This document shows, piece by piece, positions 35,562-44,738 of a stretch of 64,000 nucleotides of DNA. The number at the start of each line of letters is the position of its first letter. The stretch's first letter is position 1. Made by a program: the position numbers and the translations under genes. The DNA is from Bifidobacterium longum subsp. infantis ATCC 15697 = JCM 1222 = DSM 20088. GTDB taxonomy: Bacteria; Actinomycetota; Actinomycetes; Actinomycetales; Bifidobacteriaceae. Location: NCBI RefSeq assembly GCF_000269965.1, contig NC_017219.1:992001-1056000 (forward strand), in the 5' to 3' direction. Under the pieces are notes generated by a model that was given only the letters and a program-made list of their open reading frames with translations, searched no databases and was not told where the DNA came from.

Positions 35562-36656
35562 GTGTCCAACACAGCAGCTCCGGCCGCCGCACCTGATGCG
35601 GCGAAGCCGAAACAAGCCAAAAAGAACCGACTGTCGGGTGGATTCTTCCGTTTCGTCCTCACTCGGTTCCTTTTGATCATTCCCACCGTCTTCATTCTCG
35701 TCACCATCGTTTTCTTCGTGATGCGCGCCACCGGTGACCCGATCTCCGCCGCGATGGGCGGACGGCTGACCCCCGAGGAGCTGCAGCGACGCATCCACGC
35801 CGCCGGTTACGACCGGCCTCTGATCGTGCAATACGCCGATTATCTGGGTGACCTGCTGCATGGCGACCTCGGCACCACGCTGACCGACAACCAGCCGGTG
35901 AGCGCCATCCTCGCCCACTATGGCGCCGCGACCTTTGAACTGGCCTTCCTCGCGCTGATCGTCGCGCTGATCGTCGGCATCGGTCTGGGGCGTCTTGCCG
36001 CACGCCGGCGCGACCGCGCGGCTGATGCCGGCATCCGCACCTTCGCAATCCTGTGCTACGCCACGCCGGTCTTCTTCCTTGGCCTGGTCCTGAAACTGAT
36101 CTTCGCCATCTGGCTGAACGTGCTTCCCGCTTCCGGCCGATCGTCATTGGCGTCCGAGATGCAGTTCTCGAGACTGATCTCGCCCACCGGCTTCTACATC
36201 ATCGACGCCCTGCAGCTGGGCAACATGACCGTGCTCGCCGACGTGCTGCGCCACGCCGTGCTTCCCGCGTTGGCGTTGGGCCTGCTGACCGCAGGCGTGT
36301 TCATCCGTCTGGTGCGCACCAACGTGATCTCCACGTTCAACGCAGGCTATGTCGAGGCCGCCCGTTCTCGTGGCGTGAGCGAGAAGCGCCTGTTGAACAC
36401 GCATGCCTGGAAGCCGGCGCTGATTCCGATCATCACCGTCATGGGCATGCAGATCGCCCTGATGCTCGCCGGCGCGGTGCTTACCGAAACGACCTTCGAG
36501 TGGAAAGGGCTGGGCTTCATGCTGTCCCAATATCTGAAAGCCCGTGACTTCGTGGCCGTGCAGGGCATCGTGATCCTGATCGCCGTCATCGTGGCCGTCG
36601 TCAACTTCGTCGTCGACGTGATCGCCGCGCTCATCGACCCGAGAGTGAGGTACTGA
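35562..36656 (+). CDS. ABC transporter permease, DppB type
   Basis: A 364-residue membrane subunit of the peptide/oligosaccharide importer, BPD_transp_1 family. A Lys-rich cytoplasmic tail of about 25 residues leads to the first helix (FVLTRFLLIIPTVFILVTIV), then RATGDPISAAMGG and the LHGDLGTTLTDNQPV loop, five further helices, and the EAA-like coupling segment YVEAARSRGVSEKRLLNTHAW. The start is GTG at 35562 with TAAGGAG six bases before; longer upstream starts lie in the hairpin region. It is paired with the DppC-type subunit two bases downstream. Confidence 0.92.
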   Translation: MSNTAAPAAAPDAAKPKQAKKNRLSGGFFRFVLTRFLLIIPTVFILVTIVFFVMRATGDPISAAMGGRLTPEELQRRIHAAGYDRPLIVQYADYLGDLLHGDLGTTLTDNQPVSAILAHYGAATFELAFLALIVALIVGIGLGRLAARRRDRAADAGIRTFAILCYATPVFFLGLVLKLIFAIWLNVLPASGRSSLASEMQFSRLISPTGFYIIDALQLGNMTVLADVLRHAVLPALALGLLTAGVFIRLVRTNVISTFNAGYVEAARSRGVSEKRLLNTHAWKPALIPIITVMGMQIALMLAGAVLTETTFEWKGLGFMLSQYLKARDFVAVQGIVILIAVIVAVVNFVVDVIAALIDPRVRY

Positions 36657-36657
36657 C

Positions 36658-37839
36658 GTGTCCAACGCATCCGCAAACAAAGTCACCGTGCCGGGCGACG
36701 AACGCCTGAACAAGCTCAACGTCAACGCCGGCGCGCCGTTATGGTCCAAGATCCCGATCATCAAGGAGCTGCGCGTCGCGGTCGGATGGCAGAAAGCCAT
36801 GCTGGTCACCGGCCTGTCGCTGACCGCCTTCTTCCTGCTGGTGGCCGTCTTCGCGCCGCTGATCGCCCCCTACGGCCATGCGCAGATCAAGGACGCCAAC
36901 GGCGTCTCCTTCCCGGCGCAGGCCGCCCCCAGCGCCGAACACATCTGGGGCACCACCGCCGGTGGCTTCGACGTGTTCTCCCGTGTGGTGTGGGGCGCGC
37001 GCACCGCCGTGATCGCCATCGTCGTGGCCGTGCTGCTTTCCATCTTCGCCGGCGTGATGCTGGGCCTGGTCTCGGGCTATTTCGGTGGCTGGGTGGACCG
37101 TGTGTTGGTGATGATCGCCGACGCCGTCTACTCCTTCCCCTCGCTGTTGCTCGCCATTTTGATGGCCATCATGATCTCCCACGGGCAGTCCGGCCTGTGG
37201 AGCGGCATCCTGGCTTCGGGCATTTCGATCACCGTGGTCTACGTTCCGCAGTACTTCCGTACGATTCGCGCCGAGGTGATCCGCATCAAGGAATCCGCCT
37301 ATGTGGAATCGGCCCGTGTGGTCGGCGCCTCCACCTGGCGGATCATGACCAAGCACCTGCTCAAGAACTCCACCCGCACGTTGCCGGTGATTCTGACGCT
37401 GAACTCGTCCGAAGCCATCCTGACCCTCGCCGGTCTGGGCTTCCTGGGCTTCGGCATCGAGCCGACGGCCGCGGCCGAATGGGGGTATGACCTGAACCGC
37501 TCCGTCTCCGACGTGACCGCCGGCATCTGGTGGACCGCGGTGTTCCCGGGCATGGCCATCGTGCTGATCGTGCTTGGCATCACGCTGGTGGGCGAATCCC
37601 TCAACGACCTTGCCGACCCGCGCCTGCGCGCGCGCAAGTCCGCCGGCGAAGTGGTGGGATCCATCGAAGACACCTCCGTGGATCCCACCGAGAAACCCTC
37701 CGTGCGCAATGAAGTGATCGCCGAATTGGATTCCAACGTCAATCCGCCGTCCACCGTCATCGATCACGACCCGGACTTCACCGCATCCGAGTGGACCGGC
37801 GAAGGCACCGTCGCGCCGGCGACCAAGGGCAAGGAATGA
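36658..37839 (+). CDS. ABC transporter permease, DppC type
   Basis: Second membrane subunit of the importer, 393 residues. An N-terminal helix (MLVTGLSLTAFFLLVAVFAP) and the extracytoplasmic HIWGTTAGGFDVFSRVVWGA segment precede a five-helix core with the coupling motif YVESARVVGASTWRIMTKHL. The helix GIEPTAAAEWGYDLN and the C-terminal NDLADPRLRAR are family-typical. About 75 extra acidic residues follow the last helix, longer than in most DppC proteins. The start is GTG at 36658, and the end overlaps the ATPase gene by four bases (ATGA). Confidence 0.92.
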   Translation: MSNASANKVTVPGDERLNKLNVNAGAPLWSKIPIIKELRVAVGWQKAMLVTGLSLTAFFLLVAVFAPLIAPYGHAQIKDANGVSFPAQAAPSAEHIWGTTAGGFDVFSRVVWGARTAVIAIVVAVLLSIFAGVMLGLVSGYFGGWVDRVLVMIADAVYSFPSLLLAILMAIMISHGQSGLWSGILASGISITVVYVPQYFRTIRAEVIRIKESAYVESARVVGASTWRIMTKHLLKNSTRTLPVILTLNSSEAILTLAGLGFLGFGIEPTAAAEWGYDLNRSVSDVTAGIWWTAVFPGMAIVLIVLGITLVGESLNDLADPRLRARKSAGEVVGSIEDTSVDPTEKPSVRNEVIAELDSNVNPPSTVIDHDPDFTASEWTGEGTVAPATKGKE

Positions 37840-39557
37840 GCATTATGAGTGAACAGCGTCAACATAATCTGGCCGACATCAAGGATCTGTCCGTCTCCTT
37901 CATGACCGATGCGGGCTCCATCAAAGCCGTAGAGAACGTGAATTTCACGATCCCACGTAAAACCGTGGTCGGCGTGGTCGGCGAATCCGGCTCCGGCAAA
38001 TCCGTGACCGCCCGCTCCATCATCAAACTGTTGCCGGAAACCGCCACCACGTCGGGAGCGGTGTACCTTTCCCGGCGTGACGGCTCCGATGGCCTGGACG
38101 TGCTCTCGCTTTCCGGCGAACAGCTGCGCGACATGCGTGGATCCGAAGCCGCGATGGTCTTTCAGGAGCCGAACTCGGTGCTCAACCCGGTGTACACGAT
38201 CGGATGGCAGATCGAGGAGGGCCTGCGCGCCCACGGGCTGAAGGACAGGAAGAAGCTGCGCGCCAAAGCCGTCGACATCCTGAACAAGGTCGGCATCCCC
38301 GACGCCGAGACCCGCGTGGATTATTACCCCCATCAGTTCTCCGGCGGTCAGAAGCAGCGCATCGTCATCGCCATGGCGTTGGTGCTCAACCCCGGCCTCA
38401 TCCTGGCCGACGAGCCCACCACCGCTCTGGACGTGACGGTCCAGGCCGAGATTCTCGACCTACTTCGTCTGGCGCGAGACGAATTCGATGCGTCCGTGCT
38501 CATCATCACCCACAACATGGGCGTGATCGCCGACATCGCCGACCAGGTGGTGGTGATGTACCGTGGACACGTGGTCGAACAAGGCACCGTGGAGCAGGTG
38601 TTCTACGACCCGAAGAACGACTACACCAAGCGCCTCCTGGGCGCGGTGCCGCGTGTCGGCCAGAAGCTGGTCGTGCGCGATCCGGACGGTCGCGTGATCG
38701 AACGCAAATCCGATTGGCGCGAGCAGCCGGTGGCCGTCGAGGCCAAGGGATTGACGATCACGTATCCCGGGCATCTGATGCAACCCGATTTCAAGGCCGT
38801 GGACGGCGTGGACTTCACGATTCACCGTTCCGAAGTGCTCGGCCTGGTGGGTGAATCCGGTTCCGGCAAATCCACCACCGGTCGTGCCATCGCCGGCCTG
38901 CAGAAAGTGTCCGGCGGGTCATTGAACGTGCTTGGCGTGGAGATGAACGGTGTCAGGGAGCGGGACTTCAAACCCAAGCGCGCCGACATCGGCTTCGTGT
39001 TCCAGGATCCCGGCTCCTCGTTCAACCCGTTGATGACCATTGCGGAAAACGTGGCCGAACCGCTGATCGTGCACAGGAAGTATGGTTCGGTGGCCGAGGC
39101 TAGGGACTATGTGGGAGATCTGTTGGAGATGGTGCAGTTGCCGCGCGCCTACATGAACCGTTTCCCCCACGAGCTTTCCGGCGGGCAGCGTCAGCGCGCC
39201 TCGCTGGCACGGGGCCTGGCCCTGAAGCCCTCCCTGCTGATCGCGGACGAGCCGACATCGGCTTTGGACGTGTCGGTTCAGGCCAAGGTGCTGGAGCTGT
39301 TCAAGCGGCTGCAGGCGGAGATCGGCTTCGCCTGCCTGTTCATCACCCACGATCTGGCGGTGGTGGATATGCTCGCCGACCGCGTCATGGTGATGCATAA
39401 GGGGCGGATCGTGGAGCATGGCGACGCCGATCAGATCATGCGGCATCCGCGCAACGCCTACACGCAGAAGCTGTTGGCCTCCCTGCCGGTGCCCGATCCG
39501 CGCGAGCAGAGGCTGCACCGCGCGCATCTTCACGAACTGCTCGCCAGCGGGAAGTAA
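37836..39557 (+). CDS. Fused double ATPase of the peptide/oligosaccharide importer (DppD-DppF type)
   Basis: A 573-residue protein with two complete ABC domains in one chain, replacing separate DppD and DppF subunits. The first domain has [22 protein letters not shown] and [12 protein letters not shown]; the second has [22 protein letters not shown] and [12 protein letters not shown]. Both H loops are present ([18 protein letters not shown]). All motifs look intact, so both sites may hydrolyse ATP. Start ATG 37836 overlaps the permease stop; an internal ATG at 37845 is an alternative. It completes an SBP-B-C-DF importer unit. Confidence 0.93.
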   Translation: MSIMSEQRQHNLADIKDLSVSFMTDAGSIKAVENVNFTIPRKTVVGVVGESGSGKSVTARSIIKLLPETATTSGAVYLSRRDGSDGLDVLSLSGEQLRDMRGSEAAMVFQEPNSVLNPVYTIGWQIEEGLRAHGLKDRKKLRAKAVDILNKVGIPDAETRVDYYPHQFSGGQKQRIVIAMALVLNPGLILADEPTTALDVTVQAEILDLLRLARDEFDASVLIITHNMGVIADIADQVVVMYRGHVVEQGTVEQVFYDPKNDYTKRLLGAVPRVGQKLVVRDPDGRVIERKSDWREQPVAVEAKGLTITYPGHLMQPDFKAVDGVDFTIHRSEVLGLVGESGSGKSTTGRAIAGLQKVSGGSLNVLGVEMNGVRERDFKPKRADIGFVFQDPGSSFNPLMTIAENVAEPLIVHRKYGSVAEARDYVGDLLEMVQLPRAYMNRFPHELSGGQRQRASLARGLALKPSLLIADEPTSALDVSVQAKVLELFKRLQAEIGFACLFITHDLAVVDMLADRVMVMHKGRIVEHGDADQIMRHPRNAYTQKLLASLPVPDPREQRLHRAHLHELLASGK

Positions 39558-39750
39558 CGAGTCACCCCGCACGGCGGCATGGTGTGCTTCGTCCATACGG
39601 CGAGGACGTCGAGGCTTGCTTCGCCCGCGAACCCACACTCATGGTTGTCCGCTTCGGACATCCGGCGCGACAATCGGGGTGTGGTGCGCGGCGGGAAGCA
39701 TAATGTGTTGTAGCGTGGTATTCGCATCGTGGCTGCAAGGAGGAGTATTC

Positions 39751-40872
39751 ATGGGACCTGCTCGCGGGGCGTCATCGCCGGCGTCTACAGGTGCGCAGCG
39801 TGTGAGCTTGAAGGACATCGCGGACGAGCTGGGCATTTCGCAGACCGCGGTGTCCTTTGCCATCAACGACCGGCCCGGCGTCTCCGAGCAGACCAGGCGG
39901 CGGGTCAAACAGGTCGCGGCGGAACTCGGATGGACGCCGGTCTACGCCGCGCAGGCGTTGGGTTCATCGAGAACCATGACCATAGGCTTCGCGCCCGCGC
40001 GATCCGTGCAGGGACTCACCGATGAAACCTTCATGTTGCATTTCATGGCCGGCGTGCATACCTCGCTCAGTCCCAAGGGATACGGTCTATTGTACCGACC
40101 ATGCCGATCGTTGAACGAGGAGATGAGCGTCTATCGGGGCTGGGCGTCGAGCAAGCGCGTGGATGGCGTGATTCTGGTCGACCTGCGGGCCGATGATCCG
40201 CGGCCCGCGCTGTTGAGGGAGTTGGGGGTCCGCGCGGTGTTGGCGGGCGGACCCGATCCGAATGATTACGTTCCCTCCCTGTCCATCGATGATTCGCGCA
40301 CCATGGGCACCGTGCTCGAACATCTGTCGTCGTTGGGGCATCGCCGGATCGCCTACCTTTCCGGCGACGCCAATCTGGATTATTCCCAGGGGCGTGTGGC
40401 GGCGTTCCGCTCGTTCGCCAAGAGACGCAGACTGGAGTCCATCGCCATCGAGTTCACGAATTTCGCCGCCGAACGGGCCGTGACGCTGACGATGGGGATG
40501 TTGCGCTCGCCGCAGCCGCCCACCGCGTTCATCTATGAGACGGAGATTCTTGCGGCGGCGAGTCTGCATGCCATGGCCAAAGCCTATGCCACCTGTGCCG
40601 CCACCATTGGGCGATTGGCGTCGGGGGAGGGGCGGTTCGCGGCATATCCCAGCGGATTGCCCGCCATCGTCAGTTTCGAGGACAGCTTCATCTGCGAGAC
40701 GGCGTATCCGTCGATCACTTCGGTGCACCGCGATGCCGGCGAATACGGCGTCAAAGTGGCGAGGCTGTTGCTCAAGGTGCTTGCCGGCGAGCAGGTGGGT
40801 GGCAATAGGCGGATTCTCACCCCGAAACTGGTGGTCAGAGACAGTACGTCCGAACCAGTGGATCCGTCATGA
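39751..40872 (+). CDS. LacI-family transcriptional regulator
   Basis: A 373-residue LacI/GalR regulator. The N-terminal helix-turn-helix is VSLKDIADELGISQTAVSFA and the hinge is YAAQALGSSRT. The effector domain of the periplasmic-binding fold spans about residues 80-370. It should bind palindromes with a central CG, such as those at 26953 and 43611, and release them on binding a mannoside or mannose-derived sugar. AAGGAGG stands seven bases before the ATG at 39751, and GTG or ATG starts further upstream are inside the previous gene. The gap 39558-39750 shows no clear operator. Confidence 0.9.
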   Translation: MGPARGASSPASTGAQRVSLKDIADELGISQTAVSFAINDRPGVSEQTRRRVKQVAAELGWTPVYAAQALGSSRTMTIGFAPARSVQGLTDETFMLHFMAGVHTSLSPKGYGLLYRPCRSLNEEMSVYRGWASSKRVDGVILVDLRADDPRPALLRELGVRAVLAGGPDPNDYVPSLSIDDSRTMGTVLEHLSSLGHRRIAYLSGDANLDYSQGRVAAFRSFAKRRRLESIAIEFTNFAAERAVTLTMGMLRSPQPPTAFIYETEILAAASLHAMAKAYATCAATIGRLASGEGRFAAYPSGLPAIVSFEDSFICETAYPSITSVHRDAGEYGVKVARLLLKVLAGEQVGGNRRILTPKLVVRDSTSEPVDPS

Positions 40873-40925
40873 CGCGGGCGGGGCGCATCACGGGACGATG
40901 TGCCGTGATGCGCCCCGCCCGCGTC
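40871..40925. terminator. Bidirectional terminator between the LacI and AGE-family genes
   Basis: A perfect 23-bp stem (40871-40893 with 40903-40925) and a 9-base loop lie between convergent genes. Left arm begins GACGCGGGCGGGGC. There is no T-run, but the stem is exceptionally stable. Confidence 0.85.
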
Positions 40926-40959
40926 AGCGATTGCCGGCGTGAGGACGCCACGGCGATGG

Positions 40960-42195
40960 TCACGCCGCGTTTCTGACCGCGGTGGCGATGGAGACGGCCG
41001 GGTCGAGGAACGGAATCAACGTGGACTGGAAGGCGTGGTACAGGTCGGACTTGCCCGGCCAGACCGTGCCGATCACGCGATTGTCGCCGTCAAGCTGGTG
41101 GAACCAGGAGCCGCCCTTATGGTCGATGACGTGCTCGTCAACGTACTGGGCGAACGTGGCATACCAGTCGAGATACGCGCTCTCGCCGGTGGCCGCATAC
41201 AGCGTGGCGGCGGTGTTCAACGATTCGGCGGCCGTCCAATGCATGCGGTCGGTGACCACCGGTGTGCCGTTCCAGTCGGTCGTATAGACGAGCCCCTCCG
41301 CGCCGTCCGCGTTCCACGCATCGTCCACCGCCCGCGCAAACAGGTGCTCGGCGGCGTCGATGTAGGGCCGCGCGCCGTCTCGGTTGGCGAAGGAGCTCAG
41401 CGCCCACTGCACGATGAGGCGGGCCCATTCGATGCCGTGACCCGGCGTGGCGCCGTACGGCTTGAACTGGTCATCCTTCTTATCGACGTTGCATTCGAGG
41501 TCCAGTGACCAATCGGACTTGAAATGTTCGGGGATGCGCCACCGGTTGTGTGCCGCCCATTCGATGACGTGGTCGATGATGCGGCCGGCGCGGACGCGAT
41601 AGGTGTTGTTCCCGGTGGCGTCGGCCACGGCCAGGAACGCCTCGGTGGTGTGCATGTTGGCGTTCAGGCCACGGTACGGGTCGAGCTCGGTGAATTCGGT
41701 GTTCCAGGTATCGACGGCCAAACCGGTTTCGTCATCCCAGAAATGCTTGTCATACGTGGCAAGCGCCTCAGCAAGCAGTTCCTTGGCACCCGGACGTCCG
41801 GCCAGCAGGGCAGAGGATGCGGCGAGTATCACGAAGGCATGCGCATAGCAGACCTTGCCCGGAGCATGGGTGCCGTCCGCGAACACCTGCGCATACCAAC
41901 CGCCGTGCTCGTCGTCATGCAGGATGCCGGTCAATCCCTTGAGCGCTGCATCGGCCAGCTCGCCCGCACCCGGGTATCCGAGCATGTCGCCAATCGAATA
42001 CACATGGGCCATACGGCTGGTGATCCACGTTTCGACGCCGTGGGAGGGGTCAAGGGTGCCGTCGGCGTTCAGCCAGCCGGAACCGCCGTTCGGCGCTGGA
42101 AAGCCTTTGCCGAACTTCAGCAGCTCGTAGGTTTCGGAAGCCATGAAAATGCGGTTGGCTTCGGTGCCGAGCGTATACCGTGGGTTATTGGTCAT
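40960..42195 (-). CDS. AGE-family sugar isomerase, probable mannose isomerase
   Basis: A 411-residue enzyme of the N-acylglucosamine 2-epimerase superfamily, an (alpha/alpha)6 barrel. Members include GlcNAc 2-epimerase, cellobiose 2-epimerase and mannose/sulfoquinovose isomerases (YihS type). Visible parts are SRMAHVYSIGDMLGYPGAGE, YAHAFVILAASSALLAGRP, LNANMHTTEAFLAVADATG, PGHGIEWARLIVQW and the late GGSWFHQLDGDNRVIGTVWP. Context (GH125 just upstream, fructokinase beyond) favours conversion of free mannose to fructose. GGAAAGGAAC precedes the ATG at 42195. Other specificities cannot be excluded from sequence. Confidence 0.8.
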   Translation of the reverse strand: MTNNPRYTLGTEANRIFMASETYELLKFGKGFPAPNGGSGWLNADGTLDPSHGVETWITSRMAHVYSIGDMLGYPGAGELADAALKGLTGILHDDEHGGWYAQVFADGTHAPGKVCYAHAFVILAASSALLAGRPGAKELLAEALATYDKHFWDDETGLAVDTWNTEFTELDPYRGLNANMHTTEAFLAVADATGNNTYRVRAGRIIDHVIEWAAHNRWRIPEHFKSDWSLDLECNVDKKDDQFKPYGATPGHGIEWARLIVQWALSSFANRDGARPYIDAAEHLFARAVDDAWNADGAEGLVYTTDWNGTPVVTDRMHWTAAESLNTAATLYAATGESAYLDWYATFAQYVDEHVIDHKGGSWFHQLDGDNRVIGTVWPGKSDLYHAFQSTLIPFLDPAVSIATAVRNAA

Positions 42196-42261
42196 AATGA
42201 TTGTTCCTTTCCTTAACAAGAACATGCGGTGGGTGCGCAATGAGCATGCGGCGGGCACGTC

Positions 42262-43557
42262 TTAGTGCTTCACACGAATGTCGAAATAGTCCATGACCAG
42301 TTCACAAAACATCATATTCGACCAGCTGAACCATTCGCGCGTGTACTTGGTCGGATCATCCACGTCGATGCCTTCGTGCATGAGATGCGTACCGGCGTCG
42401 GTGGCTACAAGACGGTCGAGGATATGCGCCTTGAAGTCCTTGCTGTCGCTGGTCATCGCCTCGATAGACAGGGCGATGGGCCACACATAGCGCGGCGGCG
42501 TGTGCGGCGAGCCGATGCCCTTGAGATGCGTGCCCTCGTAGTAGTAGGGGTTCTCGTCGCTCAGCAGCGTGCGTCTGGTCGCCAGGTACGTCGGGTCGTC
42601 CGGTGCGCAATAGCCCAGGTAGGGGGCCGCCATCAGCGAGGGCACGTTGCTGTCGTCCATGATGATGGCATGGCCCAGGCCATCGGTTTCGAACGCGTAA
42701 ATCGTCTCTCCATTGCGGTTCGTCGTCTTGGCGTGGTTTTCGATGCCTTCGGTGATGGTGCGGCGCAGCTCGCCGGCGCGTGCGGCGATATCGGCATCAT
42801 CCAGAATCTCACCGCCGAAGATGCGTTCCAGATAGCCCATCACCACGGCGGCGAACATGTTCGAGGGCACCAGATAGTGGTAGGTGCAGGCGTCGTCGCT
42901 GGGGCGGAAGCCGGACCAGGTCATGCCGGTGTACGCCACCGGCGCCCCCTTGCCGTCATTGCTCAGCGATTCGGTGGGGATGTCCGTGTCGCGGATGAAG
43001 AAATACGGGGAGCGTTCATGATGCTGCTCGGTCTCGAAGACGTCAAGAATCTTCTTGACGCCGGCAATGAATTCGGCATCGAAGTGATCGGCGTTGCCGG
43101 TGTTCGCATACAGCATCCAAGCCAACTGGATGGGGTAGCACAGCGAATCCACCTCGTACTTGCGCTCCCACAGCCAAGGGCTGGAGAAGTCGGACTGATC
43201 GTTGTCCCAGGAAGCACCGTTCGGTTCTTCGTTGAAGGCATTCGCATACGGGTCGATGGTGATGTAGCGGAACTGTTGCCGTACCAGGCCGGCGATCATG
43301 TTTGCGAGATCGCCGTCTTCGACGGCAAGGGCCAGATACGGGCGCAATTGCGCGGTCGAATCACGCAGCCACATGGCCGGGATATCGCCGGTGAGCAGGA
43401 ATGTGGTGCCGTCGTCATGCCGTTTGACCGTGGTGGTCAGGGTGTTGGCAAAGCAGGCGTTGAAGTTCTCGGCCCAGGCGGCGTGTTCGGTGCCGCACAG
43501 GTCCGTGATGTGCTGCATGAAATCCGAGACCGACTTCGGTATCGCGGTGGTCGCCAT
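42262..43557 (-). CDS. GH125 exo-alpha-1,6-mannosidase
   Basis: A 431-residue (alpha/alpha)6-barrel protein of family GH125 (formerly DUF1237), inverting exo-alpha-1,6-mannosidases of bacterial N-glycan breakdown. Recognisable blocks are LTGDIPAMWLRDSTAQLRPY, the FRYITIDPYANAFNEEPNG loop, WERKYEVDSLCYPIQLAWML, the WSGFRPSDDACTYHYLVPSN segment with the presumed acid, and PPRYVWPIALSIEAMTS near the end. There is no signal peptide. The start at 43557 (MATTAIPK) has AAGAAG before it; a longer start at 43590 has none. It leads a two-gene operon with the AGE-family enzyme, behind a LacI-type operator. Confidence 0.92.
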   Translation of the reverse strand: MATTAIPKSVSDFMQHITDLCGTEHAAWAENFNACFANTLTTTVKRHDDGTTFLLTGDIPAMWLRDSTAQLRPYLALAVEDGDLANMIAGLVRQQFRYITIDPYANAFNEEPNGASWDNDQSDFSSPWLWERKYEVDSLCYPIQLAWMLYANTGNADHFDAEFIAGVKKILDVFETEQHHERSPYFFIRDTDIPTESLSNDGKGAPVAYTGMTWSGFRPSDDACTYHYLVPSNMFAAVVMGYLERIFGGEILDDADIAARAGELRRTITEGIENHAKTTNRNGETIYAFETDGLGHAIIMDDSNVPSLMAAPYLGYCAPDDPTYLATRRTLLSDENPYYYEGTHLKGIGSPHTPPRYVWPIALSIEAMTSDSKDFKAHILDRLVATDAGTHLMHEGIDVDDPTKYTREWFSWSNMMFCELVMDYFDIRVKH

Positions 43558-43610
43558 AAATTCAACTTCTTTGTTTTGGGGGATATGCATATCAAGGGAA
43601 CAGCATTATT

Positions 43611-43624
43611 CTAAACCGCTTTAG
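43611..43624 (-). promoter_or_regulatory. LacI-type operator upstream of GH125
   Basis: CTAAACCGCTTTAG differs by one base from the CTAAAGCGCTTTAG core at 26954. It lies 54 bp before the GH125 start. The match ties the GH38/transporter run and the GH125/isomerase operon to one regulator. Confidence 0.85.
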
Positions 43625-43679
43625 TTCATGACACGCGAAAGGACGTGAAGAGCATGAGTGTGAGCGCACCATATGAAAA

Positions 43680-43717
43680 AACCGGTGAGATTTCCTGTTC
43701 GGAGAATCTCACCGGTT
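43680..43717 (-). terminator. Terminator of the fructokinase operon
   Basis: AACCGGTGAGATT (43680-43692) and its complement (43705-43717) form a 13-bp stem. Read on the minus strand it is followed by a T-run (complement of 43675-43680), so it ends transcription coming from the fructokinase gene. Confidence 0.88.
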
Positions 43718-43770
43718 GCGATCAGTCGATTCGTGAAGTCGCACGAATGGCGGATAAGGGGATGGGTGGA

Positions 43771-44667
43771 TTACTTGCCGATTTCAGCCAGATAGTCGGG
43801 CATCTCGGCCGGGTAATCGGGCCAGGCGCCGGCCTGGGTGCAGACGTAGGCGGCGGTGTTGACGGCCTTGCGGTGTGCTTCTGCCAGCGTGTCGCCCAGC
43901 AGGATGCGGGCGGTGAAGGTGCCGGAGAAGGAGTCACCCGCACCCACGGTGTCGTTCACCTCGACGTGCGGGGTGTCCAGCGTGGAGACCTCGCCCTTGC
44001 GGGAGATGATGGTGGAGTAGGCGGAGCCGGCGGTCAGGATCACGTAGTCGAGGCTGAATTCCTCGATGAACCAGCGGGAGGCATCTTCGCCGGAGGTGCC
44101 GCGGATGTCGAACATGTCGCGCAGCAGCAGGAGTTCCTCGTCGTTGATCTTGAAGACGGTGGCGGCCTTGAGCAGTTCCTCGATGAGATCCTTGGAGTAG
44201 TGGTCGCCGCGCAGGTTGATGTCGAAGAACTTCATCGCGCCCGGCTTGGTGTGCTTGAGCAGCTCGGTGATGGTGGCGTGCGATTCGGGAGAGCGCAGGG
44301 CCAAGGTGCCGAAGCAGACGGTGTCGGCCTTGGAGACCACGTCGATGAGCTGACGGGTGTACAGGATGTGGTCCCAAGCCACGCCCTTGACGATGGTGTA
44401 CTCCGGGATGCCGTTCTTCAGCGCGACCTCGACGGTGGAGGTCGGCCAGGCGTTGCGCTGGATGACGGTGTTGATGCCGGCCTCGTTGGCCTTGGCAATC
44501 AGTTCGTCGCCGAGTTCATCCTCGCCGACCGCGCTGATAGCCCAGCCTTCGGTGCCGTTCTTCATCGCGTGGTAGGCGAAGTTGACGGGGGCGCCGCCGG
44601 CTCGCTTGCCGCTCGGCAGCATATCCCACAGCAGTTCACCGAGGCTCAGAACGATCGGGGTAGTCAT
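43771..44667 (-). CDS. Fructokinase (PfkB family)
   Basis: A 298-residue ribokinase-fold sugar kinase, best read as fructokinase, which makes fructose-6-phosphate. The N-terminus LSLGELLWDMLPSGKRAGGA with the GAPVNFAYH loop is typical for fructokinases, and the catalytic Asp lies in NDTVGAGDSFSGTF. AAAGGAAC stands before the ATG at 44667. It is the second gene of an operon with a ROK repressor (71-base gap) and ends at a clear terminator. Next to the AGE-family enzyme it offers a route mannose to fructose to fructose-6-P, avoiding mannose-6-phosphate isomerase. Confidence 0.9.
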   Translation of the reverse strand: MTTPIVLSLGELLWDMLPSGKRAGGAPVNFAYHAMKNGTEGWAISAVGEDELGDELIAKANEAGINTVIQRNAWPTSTVEVALKNGIPEYTIVKGVAWDHILYTRQLIDVVSKADTVCFGTLALRSPESHATITELLKHTKPGAMKFFDINLRGDHYSKDLIEELLKAATVFKINDEELLLLRDMFDIRGTSGEDASRWFIEEFSLDYVILTAGSAYSTIISRKGEVSTLDTPHVEVNDTVGAGDSFSGTFTARILLGDTLAEAHRKAVNTAAYVCTQAGAWPDYPAEMPDYLAEIGK

Positions 44668-44738
44668 GGTTGGTTCCTTTCCTTTGTTTCCTTTATCGGG
44701 TGTTTCGTATGGAAAATCTTGTGATGTCGGCGTTTGTT

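Noticed and set aside
42265..43614. 449-codon plus-strand frame over the GH125 gene
   Set aside because: Shadow frame; the minus strand has clear GH125 motifs and an operator.
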